Shown: positions 16,401 through 24,719 of the stretch, piece by piece
Numbering within the stretch: position 1 is the first letter of the stretch
Layout of the letters: every line of letters begins with the position of its first letter
Made by a program: the position numbers and the translations under genes
NCBI GenBank assembly: GCA_016194745.1
Contig: JACQBA010000019.1
Span: forward strand, 184,923-248,922
Direction of reading: 5' to 3'
Length of the DNA: 64,000 nt
Source: Elusimicrobiota bacterium
Lineage (GTDB): Bacteria; Elusimicrobiota; Elusimicrobia; UBA1565; JACRDR01
Notes under the pieces: generated by a model
Database searches by the model: none
The model's input: only the letters and a program-made list of their open reading frames with translations
Told to the model about the DNA's origin: nothing

Positions 16401-16919
16401 ATGATCGAGGAACCGAAGCTGCCGATCGAGGCTCAGCGCGCCATGCTGGTGACGCGCTACCTGACGCCGCTGGCGATAGTGTTCGTCGTCCTGGGCGTGG
16501 TCCTGAGCCAGCCGACGAAGACCTATTCGATGATCTGCCTCTCCATGCTGGTGGTCCTCATCGCGTTCAACACGTTGTTCCTCCAGTGGCTTAAGGGTCG
16601 CACGAACGTCTCGGGCTGGGTGATGGACCTCCGGCGCGGGGTGAACCTGGTGGCGAACGTCGCGATCGTCTATCTGCTGACCCCGTATTGGTCGCCCATC
16701 TGGCTCCTGCTGACGCTGACGCCGCTCGCCACTTCGATCTACGATTCCAAGAACAAGACCCTCGTCGCCTGCACGGTGTCGTCGGCGCTGTTCTTCGCGG
16801 TGGCGGCGGTCCACGGCTTCCACAGTCCTATCGAATGGAGCCTGCCGGTCGCCTACAGCCTGTTCGTCTTCATCGTGAGCCTGTTGGTGCACGACCTCGC
16901 GATGATGGGCCGAGACTAA
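16401..16919 (+). CDS. Multi-pass membrane protein next to the pilin gene
   Basis: 172 residues with about six predicted membrane helices (LAIVFVVLGVVLS, MICLSMLVVLIAFNTLFL, LVANVAIVYLLT, IWLLLTLTPLA, TVSSALFFAVAAV, AYSLFVFIVSLLV). The layout, with a short cytosolic N-terminus and paired helices, is reminiscent of N-terminal membrane sensor modules of histidine kinases, but no kinase part follows. Close spacing to the pilin gene suggests co-transcription. Function unknown. Confidence 0.7.
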   Translation: MIEEPKLPIEAQRAMLVTRYLTPLAIVFVVLGVVLSQPTKTYSMICLSMLVVLIAFNTLFLQWLKGRTNVSGWVMDLRRGVNLVANVAIVYLLTPYWSPIWLLLTLTPLATSIYDSKNKTLVACTVSSALFFAVAAVHGFHSPIEWSLPVAYSLFVFIVSLLVHDLAMMGRD

Positions 16920-16960
16920 GCGGGCGAAAGCCTCCCCCGACGGAATTACCCTACATTAAT

Positions 16961-16987
16961 CCAGCATTTTCCGTTCTTTAATGCTGG
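16961..16987. terminator. Hairpin CCAGCATT...AATGCTGG after the pilin pair
   Basis: Perfect 8-base inverted repeat with an 11-base loop, 42 bases after the membrane-protein stop. There is no strong U-run, so it may be a terminator or an RNA-stabilising stem. Confidence 0.4.
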
Positions 16988-17003
16988 TGCTCCAAACTTT
17001 GAA

Positions 17004-17070
17004 TGGGCCATAGGGCCTACCGATGATTAGGTCTTGCGGAATGGATAGTCGTGGGACCAAGGACCCTAGG
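17004..17070. repeat. GGGCC/GGACC tract upstream of TPR gene
   Basis: Contains TGGGCCATAGGGCCTA and GGGACCAAGGACCCTAGG within 67 bases, the same motif vocabulary as at 4343-4455, 31254-31267, 34050-34100 and 59477-59530. Confidence 0.45.
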
Positions 17071-17089
17071 AACGGTACTAATAGAACGC

Positions 17090-17095
17090 TATTCT
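17090..17095 (+). promoter_or_regulatory. -10-like TATTCT, near-leaderless spacing
   Basis: TATTCT is followed by 8 bases and the ATG at 17104; this favours 17104 over the earlier in-frame ATG at 17023. Confidence 0.4.
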
Positions 17096-17103
17096 TGAGC
17101 GAG

Positions 17104-18405
17104 ATGAACAGGGCGCTATTTTCCATCCTGGTCGTTGCCCTTTGCGCGCGCGCGGCGCCGCCGGCGGCCGCCGCCGGCCTGAAGAGTAAGGGGAAGAACC
17201 TCCAGGCTCCCAGGGCCGCCTCGGTCGAGCGATTCCAGCCGCTGCTGAAGAAGGGGCTCGAGCAGATGAGCTCCCAGGACTATTCTGCGGCGATCACGTC
17301 CTTCGACCGGGCGACTCAGGCCAACTCCGGCTCGGCGGAGGCCTTCTTCCGTCTTGGCGACGCCTACTACCATCGCGCGTTCGAGCGCGGCACGGCCCAA
17401 GCCGATCCCAACGACGCGGGTCAGGCGGTCGCCGCCTTCGAGACGGCCTTGGTGCTCGACCCGGGTCTCAGGAATTTGTCCGACCCCTACATGCTGCACC
17501 ACGGCATGGCCATGTCCTTCGTCGCGATGCGCAAGTACGACGAGGCGCTCGGCGAGCTGCGCAAGGCGATGGCCGTGTCTCCCGGCAATCCGATGCCCGC
17601 GGTGTACGCCGCTCAGATCCGCCTCAAGATGAACGACCCGGCGCTATCGACCGCCAACCTGCAGCTGAGCATCCAGCGCGCGCGCAAGCTCAACAGCTAT
17701 CCCGCCCTGGCCCGGCTGCTCAAGACCGACAATAATTTCTCCGACCTCATGTCCGTCCCCCAGAACCGCGCGCTCCTCGAGGAGTACGACGACGTCCAGG
17801 GCGGTCGCATCAGCGAGGAACAGGCCCGCGACCGCGTCCAAGAGGACGCGACGCCGCGGGACGCGCTGCGGGACTCGGTGGCGAACGCGCCGACGTTGGC
17901 GAGCCAAAGCGGCTCCTATCGCGGCTTCGCCTCCCGGGACCGCGACCCGAGCATCCTGGAGCACTTGAACAAAGGGCATGAGGAGTTCCGCTACGGCCAT
18001 CATCAGAACGCCATCACCGAGTACCGGGCCGCGCTCGACGCCGACCAATACCGCGGCTCGCTGGACTCCGCGCAGAAGTCGCTCTTGTTCGAAAATCTCG
18101 GCACGAGCTACCGCCTGCTCGGCCAGATCGAGGAGGCCGTCGGCACGCTCGAGAGCGCGGTGAAGGCGCTGCCGCAGAACTCCTCCGCCTACTACCAGCT
18201 CGCGCTCGCCTACGCCGGCACGGGCCGCGCGCAGAAGGCGCTGTCCGCGCTCGACAACGCCTTCCGCAACGCCCGCAACGTCGGAGAGCTCCGCAAGACT
18301 CTTCTTTTGGCCAAGACCGACGTCGAGTTCGACGCGTTCCGCTCCTCGCCCGCGTTCCAACGCATCCTGATGCCGAATCAGGACCGGGTCCGAGCGGCGC
18401 GGTGA
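17104..18405 (+). CDS. Exported TPR-repeat protein
   Basis: 433 residues from the ATG that gives a proper signal peptide (NRALFSILVVALCARAAPPAAAA). Tetratricopeptide-like repeats occur in two blocks: residues about 55-205 (SQDYSAAITSFDRATQANSGSAEAFFRLGDAYY, KYDEALGELRKAMAVSPGNPMPAVYAAQI) and 290-400 (YGHHQNAITEYRAALDADQ, GQIEEAVGTLESAVKALPQNSSAYYQLALAYAGTGRAQKALSALDNAF). The middle is charged and probably unstructured. TPR proteins act as protein-binding scaffolds, here in the periplasm. The GGGCC tract lies just upstream. Confidence 0.85.
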   Translation: MNRALFSILVVALCARAAPPAAAAGLKSKGKNLQAPRAASVERFQPLLKKGLEQMSSQDYSAAITSFDRATQANSGSAEAFFRLGDAYYHRAFERGTAQADPNDAGQAVAAFETALVLDPGLRNLSDPYMLHHGMAMSFVAMRKYDEALGELRKAMAVSPGNPMPAVYAAQIRLKMNDPALSTANLQLSIQRARKLNSYPALARLLKTDNNFSDLMSVPQNRALLEEYDDVQGGRISEEQARDRVQEDATPRDALRDSVANAPTLASQSGSYRGFASRDRDPSILEHLNKGHEEFRYGHHQNAITEYRAALDADQYRGSLDSAQKSLLFENLGTSYRLLGQIEEAVGTLESAVKALPQNSSAYYQLALAYAGTGRAQKALSALDNAFRNARNVGELRKTLLLAKTDVEFDAFRSSPAFQRILMPNQDRVRAAR

Positions 18406-18474
18406 CCCTGACGGCTGTCACACACCCGTCGACGAAATATGCTATTTTTGTGGCGACGGTAAGCGTCCTCTGAC

Positions 18475-19179
18475 ATGCCCTTTTCCAAGAAAGAAGCGCC
18501 CAACTGCGACTGGTGCGTTTTCAAGAAGAACTGCTTCTTCTCCCTGCTCGAGGAAAAATCGTCGCAGAAGCACTGGAAGGACATGCGCGTGGCCCATCGA
18601 TTCCGCGCGGGCGACGTGGTCTTCCACGAGGGAGAGAAGCCGCAGGGTCTCTACGTCGTCTGCACCGGCCGGGTCAAGATCTACAAGTCGAGCCGCACCG
18701 GACAGCAGCTCGTGACCCGCATGGAGAGCCCCGGCGACCTGCTCGGCCATCGCTCGATGCTCTCGGGGGAAAACTACTCCGGCAGCTCCGAGGCGATGGA
18801 AGAGTCGGTCGTCTCGATGGTGGACGAGACGACCTTCAACAATTTCCTTCTCAAGCACCCCAAGGCCTCGCTTCGCCTCCTGCGCGAGCTCAGCAAGGAC
18901 GTCCGCCGCGGCGAGGACAAGGCGCGGGACATCGCCTTCAAGCCCGCCCGCGGGCGCCTCGCCAACGTCATCCTCAACGTGATGCGGCGCACGGACGGCA
19001 AGATGAAGGTCTCCGGACTCAAGCGCAAGGACCTGGCCGAGATGTCCGCCCTGACCATCGAGACGACCGTCCGCCTGCTCCAAGATTTCGAAAAGCGCGG
19101 CATCCTGAAGCGCCGCGAGAAGGACCTCGTGGTCCTGCAGGAAGAACCCCTGCATACGATGGCCGAACGGTTCTCCTGA
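18475..19179 (+). CDS. Crp/Fnr-family regulator with FNR-like N-terminal cysteine cluster
   Basis: 234 residues. The cyclic-nucleotide-binding-like beta-roll (FRAGDVVFHEGEKPQGLYVVCTGRVKIYKSS...GDLLGHRSMLSGENYSGSSEAMEE) is followed by a dimerisation helix and a winged helix (RKDLAEMSALTIETTVRLLQDFEKRGILKRREKDLVVLQ). Residues 11-20 read CDWCVFKKNC, i.e. Cys11-x2-Cys14-x5-Cys20, the spacing of the FNR [4Fe-4S] ligands, and another Cys lies in VVCTG. Oxygen or redox sensing is therefore plausible but unproven. The gene is monocistronic by spacing. Confidence 0.88.
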   Translation: MPFSKKEAPNCDWCVFKKNCFFSLLEEKSSQKHWKDMRVAHRFRAGDVVFHEGEKPQGLYVVCTGRVKIYKSSRTGQQLVTRMESPGDLLGHRSMLSGENYSGSSEAMEESVVSMVDETTFNNFLLKHPKASLRLLRELSKDVRRGEDKARDIAFKPARGRLANVILNVMRRTDGKMKVSGLKRKDLAEMSALTIETTVRLLQDFEKRGILKRREKDLVVLQEEPLHTMAERFS

Positions 19180-19208
19180 CCTCCGCGTCCGCGTAGACCC
19201 GACGTTCC

Positions 19209-20270
19209 TCAGCGGTGCGTGATGAAGATGTCGAGGCTTTTCTTCTTTCCTGCGGGAAGCACGGGATCGGCGTTGGCGACGGCGTTCGAGAGCTCCTGGG
19301 CGATCTTCTTGCGCTTATCGGCCGGGACGACCTTCATGTTGTCGATGCGTCCGAATTCGTAGGCCGAGTGATATTCGGCGTGCACGATGCGGATGTAGTA
19401 GCCGGTACCCGCCGTCTCCGGCACGTCGGCGCGGAAGCGGCCTCCGCGCTGCGAATAGGTCTCGTAGGTCTTTCCCGTCTCGGGATTGCGCAGAACGATC
19501 TGGACGGCGTCTAGAGGCGTCAGCGTCACCAGATCATAGACGTGCCCGCGGAAGATCCACGGCCCCTTCACCGCCGGCGTGCCTTCCGCTTCGAAGTACG
19601 TCCCCTTGAGGCCCTCGCCGGTGATCATCACTTCCTTCTCGGAGTCCGGCTTGACCGCGCCCTGCTCCGTCTCGATGATCACGTTGCGGTCCTGCGGGAC
19701 GGGAGGCGCCGGCAACGACTTCACCGGGGGGAGGCTCGTGTCGTAGACCAGATCGCCGATGCCCTTTTCCGCCGGAGGCTTTGGCCGCATGTTTTTGGAG
19801 GGCGTCCTAGCGGTCTTGGGCAACGGCGCCGGGGAATCGACGGGATGCGCCGGAGCCGAGGAGCCGAAGGCCACCTTCATCTGCTCCTGAATATACTTCG
19901 TCCGGTTCTCGAGCGGATGCGTGACGACCGCCGGGGTTTCGGGCGCCCTCGCGCTGAAGATCCAAAATAGGATCGCCCCGCCGACGCCGCAGAAGAAAAG
20001 GACCCGCAGCGCGCGCCCACCCAGCCCCGGCTCGTGCTGCCGGGCCGGCTCCCAGCCCCTGTCCATGGCCTCGACCCGCATGAACGCGGGCACCCTCGAT
20101 TCGGCTTCGGACGTATCATCGGGGATGCCGCTTTCCTGAGGCGGTTCGACGTCGGCCGGTCGAGGCGGAGGGGTATCCGTAAGCCCTGCCAGTTGGCAGC
20201 CGCAGAAGGGGCAAACCAGGTCCTCGGAAGCGATCTTCCGAGTGCACCTGGGGCACAGCATTGAGTCCAT
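19209..20270 (-). CDS. Zinc-ribbon membrane protein with carboxypeptidase-regulatory-like domain
   Basis: 353 residues. An N-terminal zinc ribbon (CPRCTRKIASEDLVCPFCGC, residues 6-25) is followed by a proline-rich linker, one membrane helix (VLFFCGVGGAILFWIFSA, about residues 89-106), a second proline-rich linker, and a beta-sandwich of CarboxypepD_reg type (FRGHVYDLVTLTPLDAVQIVLRNPETGKTYETYSQRGGRFRADVP). The topology predicts the ribbon in the cytosol and the sandwich outside. TATACT lies 7 bases before the ATG. The combination is unusual; function unknown, perhaps sensing or envelope scaffolding. Confidence 0.75.
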   Translation of the reverse strand: MDSMLCPRCTRKIASEDLVCPFCGCQLAGLTDTPPPRPADVEPPQESGIPDDTSEAESRVPAFMRVEAMDRGWEPARQHEPGLGGRALRVLFFCGVGGAILFWIFSARAPETPAVVTHPLENRTKYIQEQMKVAFGSSAPAHPVDSPAPLPKTARTPSKNMRPKPPAEKGIGDLVYDTSLPPVKSLPAPPVPQDRNVIIETEQGAVKPDSEKEVMITGEGLKGTYFEAEGTPAVKGPWIFRGHVYDLVTLTPLDAVQIVLRNPETGKTYETYSQRGGRFRADVPETAGTGYYIRIVHAEYHSAYEFGRIDNMKVVPADKRKKIAQELSNAVANADPVLPAGKKKSLDIFITHR

Positions 20271-20277
20271 TACCTAG

Positions 20278-20283
20278 AGTATA
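20278..20283 (-). promoter_or_regulatory. -10-like TATACT, leaderless spacing
   Basis: Minus-strand TATACT, 7 bases, then the ATG at 20270. Confidence 0.42.
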
Positions 20284-20320
20284 GCCCCGCGACCCGGAAT
20301 TGCAAGACCGAGGATCGCCG

Positions 20321-20947
20321 CTAGAAAGTGCCGAAGATGCGGTCGCCGGCGTCCCCGAGGCCGGGCACGATGTAGCCCTTCTTGTTGAGCACGGCATCGA
20401 CGCCCGCGACGACGATGGGCACGTCCGAATGCTCGCGGCGCACCCGGCGGATCCCTTGCTTGGCCGCGAGGAGGGAGACCAAGACGATCTGAGCGGCTCC
20501 GTCCGTCTTGAGGATGCGGATCGACTCGACGGCCGAGCCTCCGGTGGCGAGCATGGGATCGCAGAGGAGGACGAGGCTCTTGTCCAAATCCTTCGGCAAC
20601 CGGACGTAGTAGCGCACGGGGTTGAGCGTTTCCTCGTTGCGGTAGAGGCCAATGTGGCCGATCCGCGCCTCCGGGACCGCCCGCGAGATGCCGGTGACCA
20701 TGCCGAGCCCCGCCCGCAGCACCGCCGCGAGCACGATCGGCTGGTCCGTCTCGCGCCCCGGAGCGCTTTTGAGCGGCGTCTGGACCGTGCAGGGCCGCGT
20801 CCGCAGGGCGTTGAGCGCCTGGAGCCCGAGGATGATGCTGATCTCCTCCAGCGCCGACCGGAAATCCGCCGGGGACGTGTTCTTGTCGCGAAGCCGCGCC
20901 AGCTTGATCTGCGCGAGCGGATGCTCGCAGACGGCGTATCCGGTCAT
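20321..20947 (-). CDS. upp: Uracil phosphoribosyltransferase
   Basis: 208 residues, the usual length. It converts uracil and PRPP to UMP. The PRPP-binding loop is LVLLCDPMLATGGSAVESIRIL and the uracil-recognition tail is YIVPGLGDAGDRIFGT; the N-terminal PLAQIKLARLRDKNTSPADFRSAL...LRAGLGM is also diagnostic. Its ATG overlaps the stop of the pyrimidine phosphorylase gene by 4 bases, and together with punA it forms a salvage operon: purine and pyrimidine nucleosides are phosphorolysed and the freed uracil recaptured. Confidence 0.96.
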   Translation of the reverse strand: MTGYAVCEHPLAQIKLARLRDKNTSPADFRSALEEISIILGLQALNALRTRPCTVQTPLKSAPGRETDQPIVLAAVLRAGLGMVTGISRAVPEARIGHIGLYRNEETLNPVRYYVRLPKDLDKSLVLLCDPMLATGGSAVESIRILKTDGAAQIVLVSLLAAKQGIRRVRREHSDVPIVVAGVDAVLNKKGYIVPGLGDAGDRIFGTF

Positions 20948-22254
20948 CGTATCACCTTCCGTATGAGAGGCTTCGCCGGGACTTTCCGGCGGCCGATCGC
21001 CAGCGCGCGTTGGAACGCCGCCTGGCCAGCGTCGAGCTTTTCCGGCGCCTCGGCGAAGAGCCGCGCGACCGCTTCGCCCTTGCGGACGGGGTCTCCGAGT
21101 TTCTTCTCGAGCCGGATGCCGGCGCCGAATTCGATCGCGTCCTCCATGCGGCCGCGGCCCGCGCCGAGGGCGACGGCCGCGCCGCCGATCGCCCGCGCGT
21201 CGAGCTTGACCACGTATCCGTCCGACGGAGAAACGACGTCGCGCGCGTGCGGAGAATCGGGGAGCAGTTTCTTAGGATCCTCAATGACCGCGGCGTCTCC
21301 GCCTTGCCCCGCGATCATCGCCTTGAGCGCGGCGAGCGCCTCTCCCGACGAGATCGCCCGATCGATACGGCGGGCGCCCTCCTCCCATCCCTTCGCCTTT
21401 CCCGCGAGATGCACCATCCACCCGCCGAGGACGCGCACCAGCTCGACGTAATCTCCGCAGCTCGCGTCTCCGCGAAGCACGTCGATCGCCTGCCGCATCT
21501 CGGAGGCGTTGCCGACCGCGCGCCCGAGGGGCTGATCCATGGACGTGACGAGGCCGACGCAGCGTATCCCGAGACCGCCCGCGGTCTTGACGAGGCGGCG
21601 TCCGAGCTCGACCGCGTCGGCTTGGCGGCTGAGGAAAGCCCCCGAGCCGCACTTGATGTCGAGGACGAGCGCGTCCAGATCCTCGGCGACCTTCTTCGAG
21701 AGGATGCTCGCCACGATGAGCGGCATCGACTCGACCGTCGCGGTGGCGTCGCGCAAGGCGTAGAGCTTGCGGTCGGCGGGATTTAAGTCCTCGGATTGCC
21801 CGAACATGCACACCCCGATCGACTTGAGCTGGGCTTCGATGCGGGGCACGTCGAGCCGCACCTTCATGCCCGCGATGGACTCGAGCTTGTCGAGCGTGCC
21901 GCCCGTGTGTCCCAGGCCTCGGCCGGACATCATGGGCACGCAGACGCCGCAGGCGGCGACCGCCGGGGCCAGCGCGAGCGAGATCCCGTCGCCGACGCCG
22001 CCCGTCGAGTGCTTATCGACCGTCTTCTTCCCGATCCCGCGCAGGCTGAGGCGGCGGCCGGACGCGGCCATGGCGCGGGTGAGCGCGACCGTTTCGCGCT
22101 CGGTCATCCCGTTGAGGAACGCCGCCATGAGCCAGGAAGCGATCTGATAATCCGGCACGCTTCCGGCGGCGGCCGAGGCGGCGATGAAGGACAGCTCTTG
22201 TGGGGAATGCTCGCCCTTCGAGCGCTTCTTGAGAATGAGATCGAGCATCCTCAT
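20944..22254 (-). CDS. pdp: Pyrimidine-nucleoside (thymidine) phosphorylase
   Basis: 436 residues. Family signature near the N-terminus (ILKKRSKGEHSPQELSFIAASAA) and the phosphate/nucleoside-binding segment KHSTGGVGDGISLALAPAVAACGVCVPMMSGRGLGHTGGTLDKLES. Catalyses phosphorolysis of uridine/thymidine to base and (deoxy)ribose-1-phosphate. The C-terminal domain (YVVKLDARAIGGAAVALGAGR...GDPVRKGEAVARLFA) is complete. Whether it prefers thymidine (DeoA) or accepts both (Pdp) cannot be decided by eye. Second gene of the operon, 12 bases after punA. Confidence 0.93.
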   Translation of the reverse strand: MRMLDLILKKRSKGEHSPQELSFIAASAAAGSVPDYQIASWLMAAFLNGMTERETVALTRAMAASGRRLSLRGIGKKTVDKHSTGGVGDGISLALAPAVAACGVCVPMMSGRGLGHTGGTLDKLESIAGMKVRLDVPRIEAQLKSIGVCMFGQSEDLNPADRKLYALRDATATVESMPLIVASILSKKVAEDLDALVLDIKCGSGAFLSRQADAVELGRRLVKTAGGLGIRCVGLVTSMDQPLGRAVGNASEMRQAIDVLRGDASCGDYVELVRVLGGWMVHLAGKAKGWEEGARRIDRAISSGEALAALKAMIAGQGGDAAVIEDPKKLLPDSPHARDVVSPSDGYVVKLDARAIGGAAVALGAGRGRMEDAIEFGAGIRLEKKLGDPVRKGEAVARLFAEAPEKLDAGQAAFQRALAIGRRKVPAKPLIRKVIR

Positions 22255-22266
22255 CTCGAGGTCCCG

Positions 22267-23097
22267 CTAGATCTTGCGCAGAAGGCTCTCGAGGACGAGG
22301 CGCAGCCGCGCCGCGACCTTCTCGCCCATCGCGAGTACGTCGGGATGGCTGAGGGCTTCCTTGGACATTCCCGCCGCCATGTTGGAGATCCACGCGAGCG
22401 CGCAGACGCGCACGCCCATCTGACGCGCGACGGTGGCCTCGGGGACGACCGACATGCCGGTCACGTCGCCGCCGAGCGTCCGGAAAGCGCGGATCTCGGC
22501 CGGCGTCTCGTAGGACGGTCCGCAGACGGCGGTGTAAACGCCCTCATGCGCCGGCACCTTGTGGGACCGGCAGATCGACAGCGCCAAGCGGCGCAGCGCG
22601 GGATCATACGTGTCCACCATGTCCGGAAACATGTCTCCGAACTCCTGCTCGTGAAAGGCGCGCAGAGGGTTGGCTCCCATCATGTTGATGTGGTCCTTCA
22701 CGACCACGATGTCGCCCGGCTTGATGCGGGAGCGCATGGAGCCCACCGCGGCGGTGGCGACCAAGGTCTTGAGCCCCAGGTGCTCGAGAGCGCGCACGGG
22801 AAGTGTGATCGCCTCCATGGCGTGACCCTCGTAATAGTGGAAGCGTCCCTGCATGACCGCGACGCCCACGCCCCCCAAGCGGCCGAGGATCATCTTGCCG
22901 GCATGACCCGATACGGTGGCGCGGGGGAATCCCGGCACGGAGGCATAGGGGATGATCTTCGGATCCCGCAAACGCGGCACCGCGCCGGAGAGACCGCTTC
23001 CTAGGATGATCGCGACCTTTGGATTGACTCCCGGAGCCTTCGACTTCAGGTACTTGGCGGAGGCCCGGATCGCGTTGACGTAGGCGCGAACGTTCAT
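22267..23097 (-). CDS. punA: Purine-nucleoside phosphorylase, trimeric PunA type
   Basis: 276 residues. Trimeric PNP hallmarks: AIILGSGLSGAVPRL, GHAGKMILGRLGGVGVAVMQGRFHYYEGH, the phosphate site TAAVGSMRSRIKPGD and NMAAGMS near the C-terminus. Catalyses phosphorolysis of purine nucleosides. First gene of the salvage operon punA-pdp-upp. The start lies in an AT-rich divergent region shared with the outer-membrane protein gene to the right. Confidence 0.94.
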   Translation of the reverse strand: MNVRAYVNAIRASAKYLKSKAPGVNPKVAIILGSGLSGAVPRLRDPKIIPYASVPGFPRATVSGHAGKMILGRLGGVGVAVMQGRFHYYEGHAMEAITLPVRALEHLGLKTLVATAAVGSMRSRIKPGDIVVVKDHINMMGANPLRAFHEQEFGDMFPDMVDTYDPALRRLALSICRSHKVPAHEGVYTAVCGPSYETPAEIRAFRTLGGDVTGMSVVPEATVARQMGVRVCALAWISNMAAGMSKEALSHPDVLAMGEKVAARLRLVLESLLRKI

Positions 23098-23140
23098 GAA
23101 GATTTTGCGATTTTATCATTTTTTTGTTTACATAAGGATC

Positions 23141-23881
23141 ATGCCCTTTGCGCGCGGCTTCCGTCGTCGAGGGCGCGCCGGAGCGGCTCTCCCGGCCCTC
23201 CTCCTGCTCTCCTCGCCGGCGTCCGCGCTCAAGTGGCCGAAGCTTCCCGAGCTCCCGAAGATACATCTCCCGACCTCCGTGGACGCCTACGAGTTCGAGG
23301 GGGGGCTCACGTCGTTCGGTTTCCAGCTCGGCGCGGCACTGCCCGCGGGCGCCAACGACTTCAGCGCCGCCGTCTCCGGCGGGCCGTCCTTCAACGTCCG
23401 CTACCTCCGCTATCTCACGAACTGGATCGCCCTGGGAGCGGAAGGCGGCGTCACGCGGTTCAATCGAAGGATCCAGGAATCTTCTCCCTCGGGCCCGCTC
23501 CTCGTACCGGGCGCGAGCGCGCAGACGATGCGGGCGACGGCGCTCACCCTCGACGCGATCGCCCGCGTCAACGTGTTCGAGCAGGGAGCCTGGACGCCCT
23601 ATCTTCTCGGCGGGGCGGGGCTCAGCAACTTCTCCGCCAACGGTCGCGTCACCATCCCGGGCGGCATCCCTCCGGACCAAGGCTTCAAGAGCTCGACTAA
23701 AGGCCTCTTCGTGACGGGCGCGGCGGGCGTCGAGGCCTTCCTCATCCGCGGTCTCAGCGCGACCTTCGAGGCGCGCTACGGAAAATACCCATTGGACAAG
23801 GCGTTCCGCTCGAAATCGGCGGAATCCCTGAGCTATCTCTTGGGCCTCAACTTCTGGTTCGGGAAAAGCGCCGAACGCTAG
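23141..23881 (+). CDS. Outer-membrane beta-barrel protein
   Basis: 246 residues from the ATG at 23141, which has AAGGA 4 bases upstream; an earlier in-frame ATG at 23096 would overlap the divergent punA start. Signal peptide RAGAALPALLLLSSPASA. The mature part alternates hydrophobic and polar residues in strands (FQLGAALPAGANDFSAAVSGGPSFNVRYLRYL, WIALGAEGGVTRFNRR, WTPYLLGGAGLSNFSA, LFVTGAAGVEAFLIRGLSATFEARYGKYP) and ends in the aromatic strand SYLLGLNFWFG, as in OmpX/OmpA-type small barrels. Function unknown. Its stop overlaps that of the convergent Crp-type gene. Confidence 0.78.
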   Translation: MPFARGFRRRGRAGAALPALLLLSSPASALKWPKLPELPKIHLPTSVDAYEFEGGLTSFGFQLGAALPAGANDFSAAVSGGPSFNVRYLRYLTNWIALGAEGGVTRFNRRIQESSPSGPLLVPGASAQTMRATALTLDAIARVNVFEQGAWTPYLLGGAGLSNFSANGRVTIPGGIPPDQGFKSSTKGLFVTGAAGVEAFLIRGLSATFEARYGKYPLDKAFRSKSAESLSYLLGLNFWFGKSAER

Positions 23882-24534
23882 TTGGGAAGCAGGGACTCGA
23901 GTCCCTTTCGGTCCACGATCCGGATGCCGCCCCGCAGCGACTCGATATGGCCGGAGCGCTGCAGGCGGGAGATCGTCCGGAACGTCGTCTCCTGCGTCGC
24001 GTCGATGAGCTCCGAGAGCTCCTTCTTCGTGAGGGGGACCACGTCGCCGAAACCCGTGTGGAGGGCGGTCAGGGCGGAAGCCATGCGAATGAGCATCGTC
24101 TCCTGGCTCAGGCAGCGTAGGTCGTAGGCGGCCTTCAGCTTCTGCGCGAAATACTCGCACAACTCCTGCGCGCAGGCGCTCTCGCTCAAGCAGCTCGCGA
24201 CGAAGGACTCGGCCGGGAACTCGACGAGCACCGTGGGCTCCTTGACCACCGCGGTCACGTCGTACTGGGGCACCCGATGGCGCCAGTCCCAGCGGACGCC
24301 GAAGATGTCGCCGCGCACCAGCACGTCCACGGCGATCCTACGGCCTTTCGCGGTGGAACGGAAGAGGTGGACGCGTCCGCTGACGATGCCGTAAATCCGG
24401 TCGGCGTCCTCGCCGGCGTTGAAGACCACGTCATCGCGGCGGAACTCCCTCTTCGAGGATGTCTTGGCGAGCGCCTCGAGCTTCCGGCGATCCAGCGCCC
24501 TGAGGACTTTGAATGAGCCAAGCAGCCTTTGGAT
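23878..24534 (-). CDS. Crp/Fnr-family regulator, start codon unresolved
   Basis: The homologous frame runs from the codon after an in-frame TAA (24535-24537) to 23878, about 218 residues: helix LLGSFKVLRALDRRKLEALAKTSSKREFRRDD, beta-roll VVFNAGEDADRIYGIVSGRVHLFRSTAKGRRIAVDVL, dimer helix, and winged helix LTKKELSELIDATQETTFRTISRLQRSGHIESLRGG. The only in-frame ATG upstream (24552) is followed after five codons by that TAA. The first conventional start, GTG 24429, removes the opening helix and the first strand of the sensor domain. A non-standard start (ATC or CTG just after the stop) or a nonsense mutation are alternatives. No FNR-type cysteines. Convergent with the barrel-protein gene. Confidence 0.75.
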   Translation of the reverse strand: MQRLLGSFKVLRALDRRKLEALAKTSSKREFRRDDVVFNAGEDADRIYGIVSGRVHLFRSTAKGRRIAVDVLVRGDIFGVRWDWRHRVPQYDVTAVVKEPTVLVEFPAESFVASCLSESACAQELCEYFAQKLKAAYDLRCLSQETMLIRMASALTALHTGFGDVVPLTKKELSELIDATQETTFRTISRLQRSGHIESLRGGIRIVDRKGLESLLPN

Positions 24535-24684
24535 TTACTGCCGTCCGTTCATGTGTAATCTCGTGCCGCATTAACCTTAGCTAAATAGTTTGCGGCCAGA
24601 TATGACGCGTATCATAATGCCGCACGACGAGGGTACGCTTTAAGTATGCCGCCTGCGCCGCCAAACGCAAGTCACAGTATCTTG

Positions 24685-24705
24685 ACGACCGCGTGCACGC
24701 GTCGT
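24685..24705. promoter_or_regulatory. Near-perfect GC palindrome between yraN and crp-type gene
   Basis: CGCGTGCACGCG core (perfect 12-base palindrome) flanked by ACGA(C) and TCGT, giving an almost perfect 20-base dyad. It lies upstream of the Crp/Fnr-type gene and after the yraN stop; it could be an operator or end the preceding operon, though no U-run follows. Confidence 0.4.
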
Positions 24706-24719
24706 GACGCCCGGCGGGC

